A DNA stretch of 64,000 nt from Streptomyces tauricus (GCF_014650955.1 NZ_BMVY01000041.1:1-64000); one strand, 5' to 3'; positions 50,609 through 59,280 are shown, numbered from the stretch's first letter. Program-made: numbers and translations. Notes: generated by a model not told the origin, from the letters alone.

Positions 50609-50624
50609 GCGCCCCTTTCGGGGC
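50609..50624 (+). terminator. Repeat-derived hairpin
   Basis: CGCCCC-TTTC-GGGGCG is a perfect 6-base stem next to the reverse-oriented repeat core at about 50598-50616. It lies between the phosphatase gene and the glycosylase gene. Confidence 0.5.
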
Positions 50625-50645
50625 GTCGGTGGCACCCTGGGAGCT

Positions 50646-51509
50646 ATGCCGGAACTGCCCGAGGTCGAAGCGTTGAAGGACTTCCTGGCCGAACACCTGG
50701 TCGGCCACGAGATCATCCGCGTGCTGCCCGTCGCGATCAGTGTGCTCAAGACGTACGATCCGCCGCTCGGCGCCCTGGAGGGCCGCGAGGTCACGGCCGT
50801 GCACCGGCACGGCAAGTTCCTGGACCTGGAGACCGCGGGCGGCCCGCACTTCGTCACGCATCTGGCCCGGGCGGGCTGGCTCCACTGGAAGGACCGGCTG
50901 CCCGACGGCCCGCCCCGCCCCGGCAAGGGCCCGCTGGCGATGCGCGTCGCCCTGGAGACCGGTGAGGGCTTCGACCTCACCGAGGCGGGCACGCAGAAGC
51001 GGCTGGCCGTGTACGTCGTACAGGATCCCGGGGAGGTTCCCGGTGTGGCCCGCCTCGGTCCGGACCCGCTGGCCGACGACTTCGACGAGGCCCGTTTCGC
51101 CGCGCTCCTGGAAGGCGAGCGCAGACAGCTGAAGGGCGCCCTGCGTGACCAGAGCCTGATCGCGGGGGTGGGGAACGCCTACAGCGACGAGATCCTGCAC
51201 GCCGCGAAGATGTCGCCCTTCAAACTGGCCTCCGCGCTGACGCCGCAGGAGACCCGACGGCTGTACGAGGCGCTGCGCGCCACCCTCATGGAGGCCGTCG
51301 AGCGTTCCCGCGGAGTCGCCGCGGGCCGCCTCAAGGCCGAGAAGAAGAGCGGTCTGCGTGTCCACGGACGGACGGGCGAGCCCTGTCCGGTCTGCGGAGA
51401 CACCGTCCGCGAGGTCTCCTTCAGCGACTCGTCGCTCCAGTACTGCCCCACGTGCCAGACGGGCGGCAAGCCCCTCGCGGACCGCAGGATGTCCAAGTTC
51501 CTGAAGTGA
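50646..51509 (+). CDS. Fpg/Nei family DNA glycosylase
   Basis: The 287-residue enzyme removes oxidised bases from DNA and nicks the strand by beta/delta elimination. It starts MPELPEVEALKDFL, giving the catalytic proline and glutamate after Met removal. The helix-two-turn-helix (QSLIAGVGNAYSDEILHAAKMSPF) and C-terminal zinc finger (CPVCGDTVREV and CPTCQTGGKPLADRRMSKFLK) are complete. The variation in the finger and the RHGKFLDLET region resemble the actinobacterial Nei/Fpg paralogues rather than MutM itself. The gene follows an intergenic repeat. It converges with the anti-sigma gene. Confidence 0.92.
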   Translation: MPELPEVEALKDFLAEHLVGHEIIRVLPVAISVLKTYDPPLGALEGREVTAVHRHGKFLDLETAGGPHFVTHLARAGWLHWKDRLPDGPPRPGKGPLAMRVALETGEGFDLTEAGTQKRLAVYVVQDPGEVPGVARLGPDPLADDFDEARFAALLEGERRQLKGALRDQSLIAGVGNAYSDEILHAAKMSPFKLASALTPQETRRLYEALRATLMEAVERSRGVAAGRLKAEKKSGLRVHGRTGEPCPVCGDTVREVSFSDSSLQYCPTCQTGGKPLADRRMSKFLK

Positions 51510-51552
51510 CGGACACGGACAGCCCGCGGGGCGGGACGGGGGAACTGGGCGC

Positions 51553-52209
51553 TCAGGGTGCCTCGATCGTCACGAGACGTTTCCCGTCCGCCGTACGCAC
51601 CTCGTACCGGGCGATGTCCGCGAGATGCATCGCGGCGGCGCCCTGCATGCCGTCGGAGGGCGACGAGGCCCCCTTGGGCACGGTCCAGCTCAGGATCACC
51701 TGTTCCGAGTCGTCGCGGCCGATGGCCACGAGTTCGCAGGACTGGTCGGCGGACGCGTGCTTGACCTCGGCGTCCACCTCGCTGCCGTAGGCCCGGTCGC
51801 GGGTGGTGACCTCGGCCCACACGCCGGTTCCCGGATCGGTCGCGGCGACCGTCCTGGCGCCGGAGGCCTCGTCGCCGGTGAAGGCCGCGACCGCGGGTCC
51901 GCCGACGGCGAAGACCACGGCGGCGGCGACCGCGAACAGCCAGCGCCTGCGCCCGCTCCTGCGGGCCGTGACGACATCGTCCAGGAGCCGGTCCAACAAG
52001 CCGGGACCCGCCTGGGTCATGGGGTTCACCGAGCGTGGCGTCGCCTCGGCGTACGCCCGCAACGACCGTGTCGTCGCGGCCAGTTCATGTATCTGAACCG
52101 CACACTGGGGACACTCCATGAGGTGGTCCTCGAAGCGGAAGGCGTCCGCCTCGTCCAGCACGCCTAGCGCGTATGCGCCGACGTCGCGGTGGCGTTCCAG
52201 CGACCTCAT
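51553..52209 (-). CDS. Zinc-binding anti-sigma factor
   Basis: The 218-residue protein has an N-terminal ZAS-type zinc-binding domain (HRDVGAYALGVLDEADAFRFEDHLMECPQC, with H-x3-C-x2-C ligands). A single membrane helix (LFAVAAAVVFAVGGPAVAAF, about residues 90-109) and an extracellular domain of about 110 residues follow. It should hold the ECF sigma factor encoded at 53071-53616 at the membrane and release it on an external signal. A 210-base gap and the unknown gene at 52420-52935 lie between it and the sigma gene, all on the same strand. Confidence 0.9.
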   Translation of the reverse strand: MRSLERHRDVGAYALGVLDEADAFRFEDHLMECPQCAVQIHELAATTRSLRAYAEATPRSVNPMTQAGPGLLDRLLDDVVTARRSGRRRWLFAVAAAVVFAVGGPAVAAFTGDEASGARTVAATDPGTGVWAEVTTRDRAYGSEVDAEVKHASADQSCELVAIGRDDSEQVILSWTVPKGASSPSDGMQGAAAMHLADIARYEVRTADGKRLVTIEAP

Positions 52210-52419
52210 ACCAAATCCTCATGCCGTGCCGATGGGTGGGGGTGTGCGGGGAGTAGCTGCTTGCCCACCGGTACGCAGGGGACCGCCGAATCACTCAAGT
52301 CCCGATCGGAATGCAACCTGGAGATTCGGAGCGGTCGGGCCCGCGGATTGGTCGAGGTTCGGAAAAAAACTGGTCAGGGGAGCCGACCGGTGGCTCCGTC
52401 GGGGGATCGGCCGGAAGAA

Positions 52420-52935
52420 TCAGAAAAGATGGATCGCCAGATGCCCGAGCGGCAGCCCCAGCTGCCAGGCCGGGGTCCACACCTTGGGGCCGTCGTCCTC
52501 GCCGATGACGGGGCCACCGCCCGGCACCGCGTCCAGGTCGGGCGCGAGCAGTTCGGTCTCCTCCAGCCAGCGCCAGGCCGCCGCCGCCAGGTCGAGATCC
52601 GGCGCGGGGCCACCCGCGTCGGCGGCCTCGGCCGCGAGCTTGGCCATGCGTCCGCTCACCCAGTCCTGCCACGGCTGGTCGTACGCCGTCAGCGACAACC
52701 AGGTCTCCAGCTGCGTCACCACCCGGATGCCGGAGAGCTCGCCGCCGGTGTCCGACAGGAAGATGGTGAGGGCCAGGGCGTCGCGCCCGGCGCGGAACTC
52801 GAAGGACGTGGGCGGCATCAGGTCGCCGGTCCGCAGCAGTTCGTCGGCGATGTACTCCGCGTACAACCACGCCATGGGGACGGTGAGTTCTCCACCGCCG
52901 GTGCCGTCCGTGCTCTCTTGACCTCTGTGCAGCAT
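52420..52935 (-). CDS. Unknown protein within ECF sigma cluster
   Basis: The 171-residue acidic protein has no signal peptide, membrane segment or motif I recognise. It contains SFEFRAGRDALALTIFLSDTGGEL and LSLTAYDQPWQDWVSGRMAKLAAEAADAGG. Trp is frequent near the C terminus (AWRWLEE, VWTPAWQLGLP). It lies between the sigma and anti-sigma genes in the same direction with gaps of 135 and 210 bases. It could be a cluster-specific regulator or merely a neighbour. The sequence 52210-52419 has A+T-rich bits but no clear promoter. Confidence 0.7.
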   Translation of the reverse strand: MLHRGQESTDGTGGGELTVPMAWLYAEYIADELLRTGDLMPPTSFEFRAGRDALALTIFLSDTGGELSGIRVVTQLETWLSLTAYDQPWQDWVSGRMAKLAAEAADAGGPAPDLDLAAAAWRWLEETELLAPDLDAVPGGGPVIGEDDGPKVWTPAWQLGLPLGHLAIHLF

Positions 52936-53070
52936 CCCTTCCTGCCTTCCTCCGGTGCGTGCGCGTCGCCCGAACCCGGGCCCCGTCGGGGAACACGGAT
53001 GAGGACAGCTGATTGCTCAACCATGATCCTCAGCAAGGCGCTTTACGGAGGCTTGACCTAACCCGCGGTT

Positions 53071-53616
53071 TCACCGCAGGTCGGCCGCGTATCCCGGAAG
53101 AACCCGGCGCAGGGCGCGCAGCGCGTAGTACGCGCGGGACTTCACGGTACCGGCCGGAATACCCAGGGCGGCGGCGGCCTCCGCCACGCTGGCCCCGCGG
53201 AAATACACCTGCACCAGGACTTCACGGTGTTCCGGAGTGAGAGTCTTCACAGCCTCCCGTACGTCGAGGGTCGCGACGGAGCGTTCGGCGTGGTCCGCCG
53301 AGACGCGCGCGCTCTCCAGCACGGCGTCCCCGACCTCGGCGGGCCGCGCCTGCCGGGCCCGCCGCGCGTCGATGGCCAGGCGCCGCCCCACGGTCAGCAG
53401 CCAGGGCCGTACGGAATCGAAGTCGTCGGCGCGCAGGGCCTCGGGATGCTGCCAGGCGCGTACGAATGTCTCCTGCACCAGATCCTCGGCGCGCTGGCGG
53501 TCCCCGTCGGAGAGCCTCAGCATCAGGGCGAAGAGCGGTGCCCCGTGCTCCCGCTGCAATTCGGCCAGCTCGTGCTCGGCGGTCGTCCTGCTGGTCATGG
53601 TGATGGCGGCCGTCAT
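53071..53616 (-). CDS. ECF RNA polymerase sigma factor
   Basis: The 181-residue group 4 sigma factor has region 2 (GDRQRAEDLVQETFVRAWQH, DSVRPWLLTVGRRLAIDARR) and region 4 (TLTPEHREVLVQVYFRGASVAEAAAALGIPAGTVKSRAYYALRAL). ATG 53598 is an alternative start 6 codons in. It should direct transcription of its own cluster and others under control of the zinc anti-sigma factor. Upstream, CGAACGGT occurs twice 12 bases apart at 53694-53701 and 53706-53713. No standard GGAAC-CGTT promoter was seen. Confidence 0.93.
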   Translation of the reverse strand: MTAAITMTSRTTAEHELAELQREHGAPLFALMLRLSDGDRQRAEDLVQETFVRAWQHPEALRADDFDSVRPWLLTVGRRLAIDARRARQARPAEVGDAVLESARVSADHAERSVATLDVREAVKTLTPEHREVLVQVYFRGASVAEAAAALGIPAGTVKSRAYYALRALRRVLPGYAADLR

Positions 53617-53862
53617 GGCCGTATGCCAGCGCAGGGCGTCCCGCCGGGACAGGGCCAGGACACGGCTCGTCGGCAGACGGTCGAACCCGTCGGCGAACGG
53701 TACGACGAACGGTCATCCGGGACGGAAGGCTCCGCCTCCGCATATGTCCCGTCCTCGCCGGTTCGGCCCGCCGCCCACCGTCACCGGCCTGCCGCGCCAC
53801 CGTCCACGGGGCCACGGCACCGCCGTCCACAGGGCCGCCGCACCACGGTCACCGCACCGCGG

Positions 53863-54324
53863 TTACGGCACCACCGTCACCGGCCAGCGGCCCGCCTTCA
53901 CCAGCCGGATCGCGACGGAACCGACGATCCGGTGCCCCGCCTGCTCCGACGCGCCCACCACGACGGCGTCCGCCTTCAGCTGCTCGGCCGCCGAGACCAG
54001 CCCGTTGTACGGGTCGCCGCGGAAGGTGTGGAACTCCCAGCGCACATCGAATATGCCCTTGACCTGCTCGGCCGCCTCCTGGATGTCCCGGACCAGCTCC
54101 TCGGCGATCTGGTCGGTCGTGTCGGCGACCGGGACCCCGAGCGCCGCACCCGCCGCCATCACCGGCTGTACGTACACCAGCGTGAGCAGCGCCCGCTGCC
54201 GCCTGGCCAGCCCGGCGGCGTAGGACGCCGCCCGCAGCGAGGACTCGGAGCCGTCGACGCCGGCCATGATGACCTTGGGCCCGTCAGTGCCACGTTCGAA
54301 CTGGTGGGAGTGCTGTTCCGTCAC
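53863..54324 (-). CDS. Universal stress protein (UspA family)
   Basis: The 153-residue single-domain protein has the Usp start MAGVDGSESSLRAASYAAGLA and the ATP-binding motif GASEQAGHRIVGSVAIRLVKAGRWPVTVVP. About 20 extra residues precede the fold. Usp proteins act in stress survival in the cytoplasm; some bind ATP. The stretch between it and the sigma gene (53740-53862) is rich in CACCG and CCGTCCAC variants without a clear gene. Confidence 0.93.
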   Translation of the reverse strand: MTEQHSHQFERGTDGPKVIMAGVDGSESSLRAASYAAGLARRQRALLTLVYVQPVMAAGAALGVPVADTTDQIAEELVRDIQEAAEQVKGIFDVRWEFHTFRGDPYNGLVSAAEQLKADAVVVGASEQAGHRIVGSVAIRLVKAGRWPVTVVP

Positions 54325-54478
54325 GGCCCGAGGCTATCGGAAGCGGCGCGTCGAGCCGCCGCCCGGGACCCCGCCGGCCGCAGCGGGGACACACCCAGAT
54401 GCTCCCAACGGGTGTTTTCATACGACCGCACCGGTGGCGAGGTGCTGCGGCACACCACCGCCGGGCGAGTGATCAGTC

Positions 54479-55327
54479 ATGAATAAGGATCAGTTCCTCT
54501 CGCGGCGCCGGGCATTGCTCGCCGGTGCCGCCGCCCTGGGAGCGGCGGGTGCGGCCGGCGCGGTACAGCTGCTCGGCGCCGAACCGGGCCCTCCGGTCCG
54601 GTCCTCCGCCGCTCCCGCCGCCGGGGCCCAGGCGAACGGAGCGGTCCGCAGGCCCTCCGCCTACCGCCTCCAGCCCATCGCCGGATACGGCCCGGCCCGC
54701 GGCACACCCGCCCGCACCCTCGTACGGCGCGAGCCGTTCCTGCGGCTTTCGGACCGGGAGCGCAGCATGGTGCTGAGCTTCGACGACGGTCCCGACCCCC
54801 GCTACACCCCCGGCATCCTGCGGACCCTCAAGGCCCACGACGTGCGCGCCATGTTCTTCGTGTGCGGCGAGATGGCCGCCGACCACAAGGACCTGCTGCG
54901 CCGCATGTCGGACGAGGGGCACGTCGTCGGCAACCACACCTGGTCCCACCCGCTCATGACCAAGCTGAGCAGGTCCGCGATCCGCTCCCAGATGGAACGC
55001 ACCTGCGACGTCATCGAGGAGGCCTACGGCGAGCGGCCCGGCTGGTTCCGCGCGCCGTACGGGGCCTGGAACCGGGCCGTCTTCGAGGTCGGTGCCGACC
55101 TCGGCATGGAACCCCTCGCCTGGACCGTCGACACCCTGGACTGGAAGACACCGGGCGCCGGATACATCGAGCGCCGGGTCGTCAAGGGGGCGGGTCCGGG
55201 TGTCGTGGTCCTCGCGCACGACGCGGGCGGCAACCGCTCACAGAGCGTGCGGGCGCTGCGCGACTACCTGCCGCGCCTGCTGGACTCGGGCTACCACATC
55301 ACCGTGCCCCGGCGGCAGATCAGCTAG
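54479..55327 (+). CDS. Secreted polysaccharide deacetylase (CE4)
   Basis: The 282-residue enzyme has a twin-arginine signal (FLSRRRALLAGAAALGAAG). The NodB homology domain contains the metal and catalytic motif LSFDDGPDPRYTPGIL, the HTWSHPLM metal histidines, the RAPYGAWN motif and LDWKTPGAG and VVLAHDAGG near the end. It removes acetyl groups from chitin-like or cell-wall sugars outside the cell. The ATG lacks a strong ribosome site, and the TAAGGA just after the ATG is not useful. It converges with the sortase gene. Confidence 0.93.
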   Translation: MNKDQFLSRRRALLAGAAALGAAGAAGAVQLLGAEPGPPVRSSAAPAAGAQANGAVRRPSAYRLQPIAGYGPARGTPARTLVRREPFLRLSDRERSMVLSFDDGPDPRYTPGILRTLKAHDVRAMFFVCGEMAADHKDLLRRMSDEGHVVGNHTWSHPLMTKLSRSAIRSQMERTCDVIEEAYGERPGWFRAPYGAWNRAVFEVGADLGMEPLAWTVDTLDWKTPGAGYIERRVVKGAGPGVVVLAHDAGGNRSQSVRALRDYLPRLLDSGYHITVPRRQIS

Positions 55328-55381
55328 GGCCCGAGGCGCGCTCCGGCCGGGCGGGCTCGTGCCCACCCGGCCGGGCACTGC

Positions 55382-56044
55382 TCAGCGGACCTCGACCAGG
55401 CGGGCGAACGCGACGACATTCCCGTCGTAGCCGTTCTGCTTGGAGAAACCGCCTCCGCAGGTGATGACACGCAATTCGGGCTGACCGGTGTTCCCGTAGA
55501 CACGGTCTCCGGGGAAGTTGTTCTTCTCGAACACCTCGATGCCGTAGATCTCGAACACGGCGGTCTTTCCGTCCCGCCGTCCGACCTCCACGCGATTTCC
55601 CTTTTTCAGGGCGCCGAGTCCGTAGAAGACCGCGGGCCCCTGCTGGTTGTCGACATGGCCCACGACGACGGCCGTGCCCTTCTCACCGGGGGAGACCGCG
55701 CCCGAGAACCACCCCGCGAGATTCGGGTCCTCCGGCGGTGGCGCGTCCACCCAGCCCTCCATGTCGAGGCCCACCGGGACGGCCGGGGCGTCGACCTGGA
55801 TCGCCGGGATCCTGATGCGGTCCGCCACGGAGAACGACAGCGGCGCCGGTGAGCCGGGCCGCGACCCGTCCGCGGAGGCACTGTCCGCGGCGGCGGCCGT
55901 CGCGGGCTGCGGGGGCCCCACGTCGAATTCTCCCGAACCATTGCGAATAAGGGCGAGGCCGGTCAGCAGAACAAGCGCTATGACACCCCAGGGAGCGCGC
56001 TTCCTGGGGCGCTCCTCCTCTTCGGCCAGCTCGGAAACCGACAT
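55382..56044 (-). CDS. Class F sortase
   Basis: The 220-residue protein has an N-terminal membrane helix (WGVIALVLLTGLALI), a Pro/Ala-rich linker and a sortase domain. Visible features are the catalytic histidine in VVVGHVDNQQGPAVF and the cysteine in RVITCGGGFSKQNGY. ATG 56044 follows GAGAGGGG; the frame runs 42 codons further upstream. The class F type is typical of actinobacteria. It is divergent from a small secreted protein gene (56378) and near its paralogue (57502); both lack an LPXTG signal, so their link is by position only. Confidence 0.9.
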   Translation of the reverse strand: MSVSELAEEEERPRKRAPWGVIALVLLTGLALIRNGSGEFDVGPPQPATAAAADSASADGSRPGSPAPLSFSVADRIRIPAIQVDAPAVPVGLDMEGWVDAPPPEDPNLAGWFSGAVSPGEKGTAVVVGHVDNQQGPAVFYGLGALKKGNRVEVGRRDGKTAVFEIYGIEVFEKNNFPGDRVYGNTGQPELRVITCGGGFSKQNGYDGNVVAFARLVEVR

Positions 56045-56377
56045 TCGCAAACCCCTCTCGACGCGGCCGTCGCCAACGTCCGTCGCGCATACGAGAACGC
56101 TAAGCGCAGCCCGCGTGCGGGGCGACGGGAGAAAGGCGAACGGGTGGTGGACAGGGCCGCCGTGCGCCATCCGAGTCGCGACCGCGAGGAAATTTCTGAC
56201 GGTGCGTGACCTGCGGCAATATCCGATTGTGTTCCTTTTCGTCGGCGTGTCCTCTCACCAGGACGGACCATTCCCGAAATGCGGCCCTGTGCACGACAAC
56301 TGAGTGTCTGTCTGGGAGGCGTTCTCTCGCCGACCGACCCGGGGACGTTCCCCGGGGCGCCTTCCGCGGAGGAACAC
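56045..56377. promoter_or_regulatory. Divergent promoter region
   Basis: This 333-base gap between the sortase and secreted-protein genes is relatively A+T-rich around 56206-56290. No promoter or operator was convincing enough to place, and no gene is present. Confidence 0.3.
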
Positions 56378-56863
56378 ATGCGTACTCGTGCCCTGGCGGT
56401 CTCTGCGACAGCGATCGCCGCCCTCGGACTCACCGCCTCCCAGGCCGTCGCCTGGGACACCTCTAGCAACATCGTCGCCATGCCCAGCGCCATCGCCCGG
56501 GGCGGACAGCTCACCGTGACCGTCGACGGGTGCCCGCACGGCGGCAGCATGACGTCCAGGGCGTTCCCCCGGGCCGATCTCTCGCCGATCAACAACCACA
56601 GCGAGACGTCCAAGGGGACCGCGACCATCAACAGGTCGGCCTCGCCCGGCGCGTACGACATCAGGGTCCACTGCCAGGGCAAGCCCGCGCTGACGAAGTC
56701 CGCCGCCTTCACCGTCATCGGCGGTGTCCGCGGTGGTCTCGGCGGCAGCAGCTCGGACGGGGCCACGCCGACCGACATGGCGATCGGCGGCACCCTGGTC
56801 GGCCTCGCGCTCGTCGGCGGCGGGGTGTTCTGGATGCGCCGCCGCGCCGAGAGCAGGATCTGA
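56378..56863 (+). CDS. Small secreted protein with C-terminal membrane anchor
   Basis: The 161-residue protein has a Sec signal peptide (ALAVSATAIAALGLTASQAVA), a single Ig-like or beta domain with two cysteines (DGCPHGG and HCQGKP, a likely disulfide) and a C-terminal anchor (MAIGGTLVGLALVGGGVFWMRRRAESRI). It has no LPXTG-like motif before the anchor. It is paralogous to the protein at 56969-57502. The ribosome site is GGAGGA, 8 bases before ATG 56378. It probably sits on the cell surface; the function is unknown. Confidence 0.85.
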   Translation: MRTRALAVSATAIAALGLTASQAVAWDTSSNIVAMPSAIARGGQLTVTVDGCPHGGSMTSRAFPRADLSPINNHSETSKGTATINRSASPGAYDIRVHCQGKPALTKSAAFTVIGGVRGGLGGSSSDGATPTDMAIGGTLVGLALVGGGVFWMRRRAESRI

Positions 56864-56912
56864 GCCCTCTCGCAGGACGGGCTCCGCCCCTCGGAGACCG
56901 GAACGCACGTGA

Positions 56913-56960
56913 ACGGCCCTTCGCCCCGGACCCGTGAGGGTTCCCGGGGCGAAGGGCCGT
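56913..56960. terminator. Bidirectional terminator between paralogues
   Basis: ACGGCCCTTCGCCCCGG (56913-56929) pairs perfectly with 56944-56960 around a 14-base loop. It ends both convergent genes. Confidence 0.85.
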
Positions 56961-56968
56961 CCGGCGTG

Positions 56969-57502
56969 TCAGCCGCCGTGTTCCCCGGCGCGCTTGCGCG
57001 ACCAGTGGTACGCCGCGCCGACCGAGCCGGCGATGAGCGCCGCCCCGAGGCCGATCTGGCCCAGGTCGAAGCCGCCCGCGGTGCCGCCGACGCCCGCCTT
57101 GACGCCCCGGTGGGCGGAGGGATGCGTCGGGTCGTCCGGGCGGCCACCGGCGATGGTGAGGTCCGTGTGGCCGGATTCGTGCCCGCACTGGAACGTCACC
57201 TCGTACACCGCGCCCGGTTTGGCGTCCCAGTCGACGGTGGCCGAGGCGTTGGACTGGCCCTTGTGGATCGTCACCGTGTCGAAGACACCGGAGCTGACCT
57301 TCGTCTCCTTCTTGCAGCCGTTGACCGACAGCGAGACACGGCCGCCCGCGGCGATCGTCGACGGCGAGACGTTGAAGCCGAACGAGGTGATGTTGCGGTC
57401 CGGCTCGTGTTCCCCCTCGCCCTCGGCGACGGCGACGGGCGTGGCGAGGGTCAGTGCGGTCATGCCCAGCAGTGCGGCCGAGGCGACGCGTATCGCGCGC
57501 AT
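56969..57502 (-). CDS. Paralogous secreted protein with C-terminal anchor
   Basis: The 177-residue protein has a signal peptide (ASAALLGMTALTLATPVAVAEG), a beta domain with NGCKKETK and QCGHESG and a C-terminal helix (IGLGAALIAGSVGAAYHWSRKR). VSPSTIAAGGRVSLSVNGC corresponds to AMPSAIARGGQLTVTVDGC in the protein at 56378. The gene converges with it and shares a terminator. It may act with that protein or the class F sortase. No LPXTG signal is seen. Confidence 0.85.
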   Translation of the reverse strand: MRAIRVASAALLGMTALTLATPVAVAEGEGEHEPDRNITSFGFNVSPSTIAAGGRVSLSVNGCKKETKVSSGVFDTVTIHKGQSNASATVDWDAKPGAVYEVTFQCGHESGHTDLTIAGGRPDDPTHPSAHRGVKAGVGGTAGGFDLGQIGLGAALIAGSVGAAYHWSRKRAGEHGG

Positions 57503-57652
57503 GGTGAGTCCTCCGGGTCCCGAGGAGCAGCCCGCGGACCGTTTCCGCTGCGCCGTACATGCACCTCGATGTCCGAAACGCTAGGAAGGTACGGGCGCGG
57601 GCGCGATCGCAGTAGCGCGAATGGGGCAATCGTGTGGGCCGAACCGGGTAAC

Positions 57653-57711
57653 CCGTACCCGCGCCCGGGGGACGGGCACGGCGTGGCGCCCGCCCCCTGG
57701 CACGGGTACGG
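57653..57711. terminator. Large hairpin after DUF4239 gene
   Basis: CCGTACCCG (57653-57661) pairs with CGGGTACGG (57703-57711), and inner G/C blocks extend the stem with single mismatches toward a 10-base loop near 57678-57687. It is downstream of the leftward DUF4239 gene and upstream of the paralogue's promoter. No other element was recognised in 57503-57751. Confidence 0.6.
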
Positions 57712-57751
57712 GCGCCTGGTGCGGGCCGTCAGCCGCCGGTGCCGGGGAAGG

Positions 57752-58516
57752 TCATTTCCCGGCGTCCGGGAAGTGCGTCAGGAACGGGTCGGCGGTCGCC
57801 GTGATCCCGCGGCTGTAGGGCGCGTCGAAGTCCCAGATCAGGAAGAGCAGGAAGGCGATCAGGGCGGCGAACAGGCCCGCCAGGATCACTTCGCGCGCGG
57901 TGCGGCGGATCTGCAGGGCGAAGATCAGCCCGACGGTCACGACGGCCCCGGTGATCAGACCGAACCACACGACACCCGGCATGGTCGGCGCCGTCGAGTC
58001 GGCGCGGGCGGTGCGCGCGGTGTCCGCCGCGGTCACCTGGTCGAGGAGCGGCTGGTAGGCCTGGGCCTCGAAGTCCGTCTTCGGCTCGTAGTCGGTGACG
58101 TCCTGGCGGACCCGGTTCAGCAGTTCCGTACCCCGCCCGGTGACGTGGCCGTGGTCGGCCATGGTCTTCCACTCGGTGGTGACGACGTGATCGACATAGG
58201 CCGCGACGTCCTCACGGACGCGGTCGCGGACGTCGGGCGGATAGACGCGTACCCGCTCGTCGATCTCGTGCAGCGCCTGCGCCTCCGTCTGGACGTGGTC
58301 CTCGGCGATGCCCCGCGCCTCCCAGACTCCGGCGATGGCGAGGCCGAGCACGATGGCGTACACCACGCCGATCATCATCGTCATGTACTCGATGACGTCC
58401 GGGGTGTCGGACGGATCGTCGTCCTCGGAGACGGTGCGGTGCCGCACGAAGGTGACGACGAGGACGACGACGGCCGCGGCGGCCATCGCGAGGGCGAGAA
58501 CAAGCCATTCCGACAA
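57752..58516 (-). CDS. DUF4239-like membrane protein
   Basis: The 254-residue protein has helices near residues 3-22, 45-65, 185-205 and 210-230, with a soluble middle region rich in Glu and Asp (VYPPDVRDRVREDVAAYVDHVV). The arrangement matches DUF4239 proteins of actinobacteria. The function of that family is unknown. It follows the proline-rich gene by 32 bases, so they are probably cotranscribed. Confidence 0.85.
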   Translation of the reverse strand: MSEWLVLALAMAAAAVVVLVVTFVRHRTVSEDDDPSDTPDVIEYMTMMIGVVYAIVLGLAIAGVWEARGIAEDHVQTEAQALHEIDERVRVYPPDVRDRVREDVAAYVDHVVTTEWKTMADHGHVTGRGTELLNRVRQDVTDYEPKTDFEAQAYQPLLDQVTAADTARTARADSTAPTMPGVVWFGLITGAVVTVGLIFALQIRRTAREVILAGLFAALIAFLLFLIWDFDAPYSRGITATADPFLTHFPDAGK

Positions 58517-58548
58517 GGATTCCTCCTGGGGTCAGTGCGTGCGCGGGG

Positions 58549-59178
58549 TCAGCGCGGGCGCAGAGCGGCGGCGGCGAGCACGGCGGGCGCGGTGATGAGC
58601 AGGGTGAGCGAGACCAGCGACGGGCCGCCGCGGGGCTGGGCCTTGTGCGCCCTGACGCGGTACGGCGGATAGCTCACCGGGGTCGGCGACGGGCCGGGCC
58701 GCGCGCTGGGGGGCGGTGCCGGGCGGGGCGGGGGAGGCGTCGGACGTGGCGTGGTGGGGGTCGGCCGCGGGGTCACGGGAGCGGGCGGTACGACGACCGG
58801 AGCGGCCGGCGCGGGTCGCGGCGGGGGAGACGGTTTCGGCGGGGGTTTCGGAGCGGGCGTCGGGGTGGGGGCCGGCTTCGGCGGCGGTTTCGGTGGGGGA
58901 GGGGGCTTCGGCGGCGGACTGGGCGGAGGGGTCGGCGGACACGGGGTCGAGGGCGGGGGCGGGGGCGGGGGTGGAGTCGGGGTCGGGCAGGTGCCCGCGA
59001 CCGACACCGCCGAGACTCCGCCCGGTCCCGAGGAGGCGTACGCGCACGCGTCGGCCTTCGCGGGGGCCGGCGCGCCGCCCGCGATCCAGGTCAGCGTGAG
59101 CAGCGCCAGCAGCCGTATGCCGAGAGCGAGTCGGAGCGGCCGCTTAATTCTTTTTGGTCCAGGCACGATCGCGATCAT
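58549..59178 (-). CDS. Proline-rich membrane-anchored secreted protein
   Basis: The 209-residue protein has an N-terminal signal or anchor helix (LALGIRLLALLTLTWIAGGAPAPAKA), a short Cys-containing segment, about 100 residues of PPP/PKP/TP repeats and a C-terminal hydrophobic helix (LVSLTLLITAPAVLAAAAL). ATG 59178 follows AAGGGACC. It probably spans the wall as a stalk. The function is unknown, and it is paired with the DUF4239 gene. Confidence 0.7.
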   Translation of the reverse strand: MIAIVPGPKRIKRPLRLALGIRLLALLTLTWIAGGAPAPAKADACAYASSGPGGVSAVSVAGTCPTPTPPPPPPPPSTPCPPTPPPSPPPKPPPPPKPPPKPAPTPTPAPKPPPKPSPPPRPAPAAPVVVPPAPVTPRPTPTTPRPTPPPPRPAPPPSARPGPSPTPVSYPPYRVRAHKAQPRGGPSLVSLTLLITAPAVLAAAALRPR

Positions 59179-59254
59179 CGGTCCCTTAACGCCCGCGCAC
59201 GCGGGAGTGACGGGGTAATTGCCCCGAAGGAGGGACAAGAGGGCCCAAGCCGTT

Positions 59255-59280
59255 GCCGAACGGCTCCGCGGACGTTCGGC
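59255..59280. promoter_or_regulatory. Inverted repeat in the divergent gap
   Basis: GCCGAACG (59255-59262) and CGTTCGGC (59273-59280) form a perfect 8-base palindrome with a 10-base spacer, between the proline-rich gene and the lipoprotein gene. It could be an operator. No clear promoter was found in the rest of 59179-59449. Confidence 0.45.

Noticed and set aside
58549..59178. Collagen- or silk-like structural gene on the + strand (Gly-rich frame)
   Set aside because: The Gly-rich + strand frame is the complement of the proline-rich minus-strand gene, which has a signal peptide and a ribosome site.
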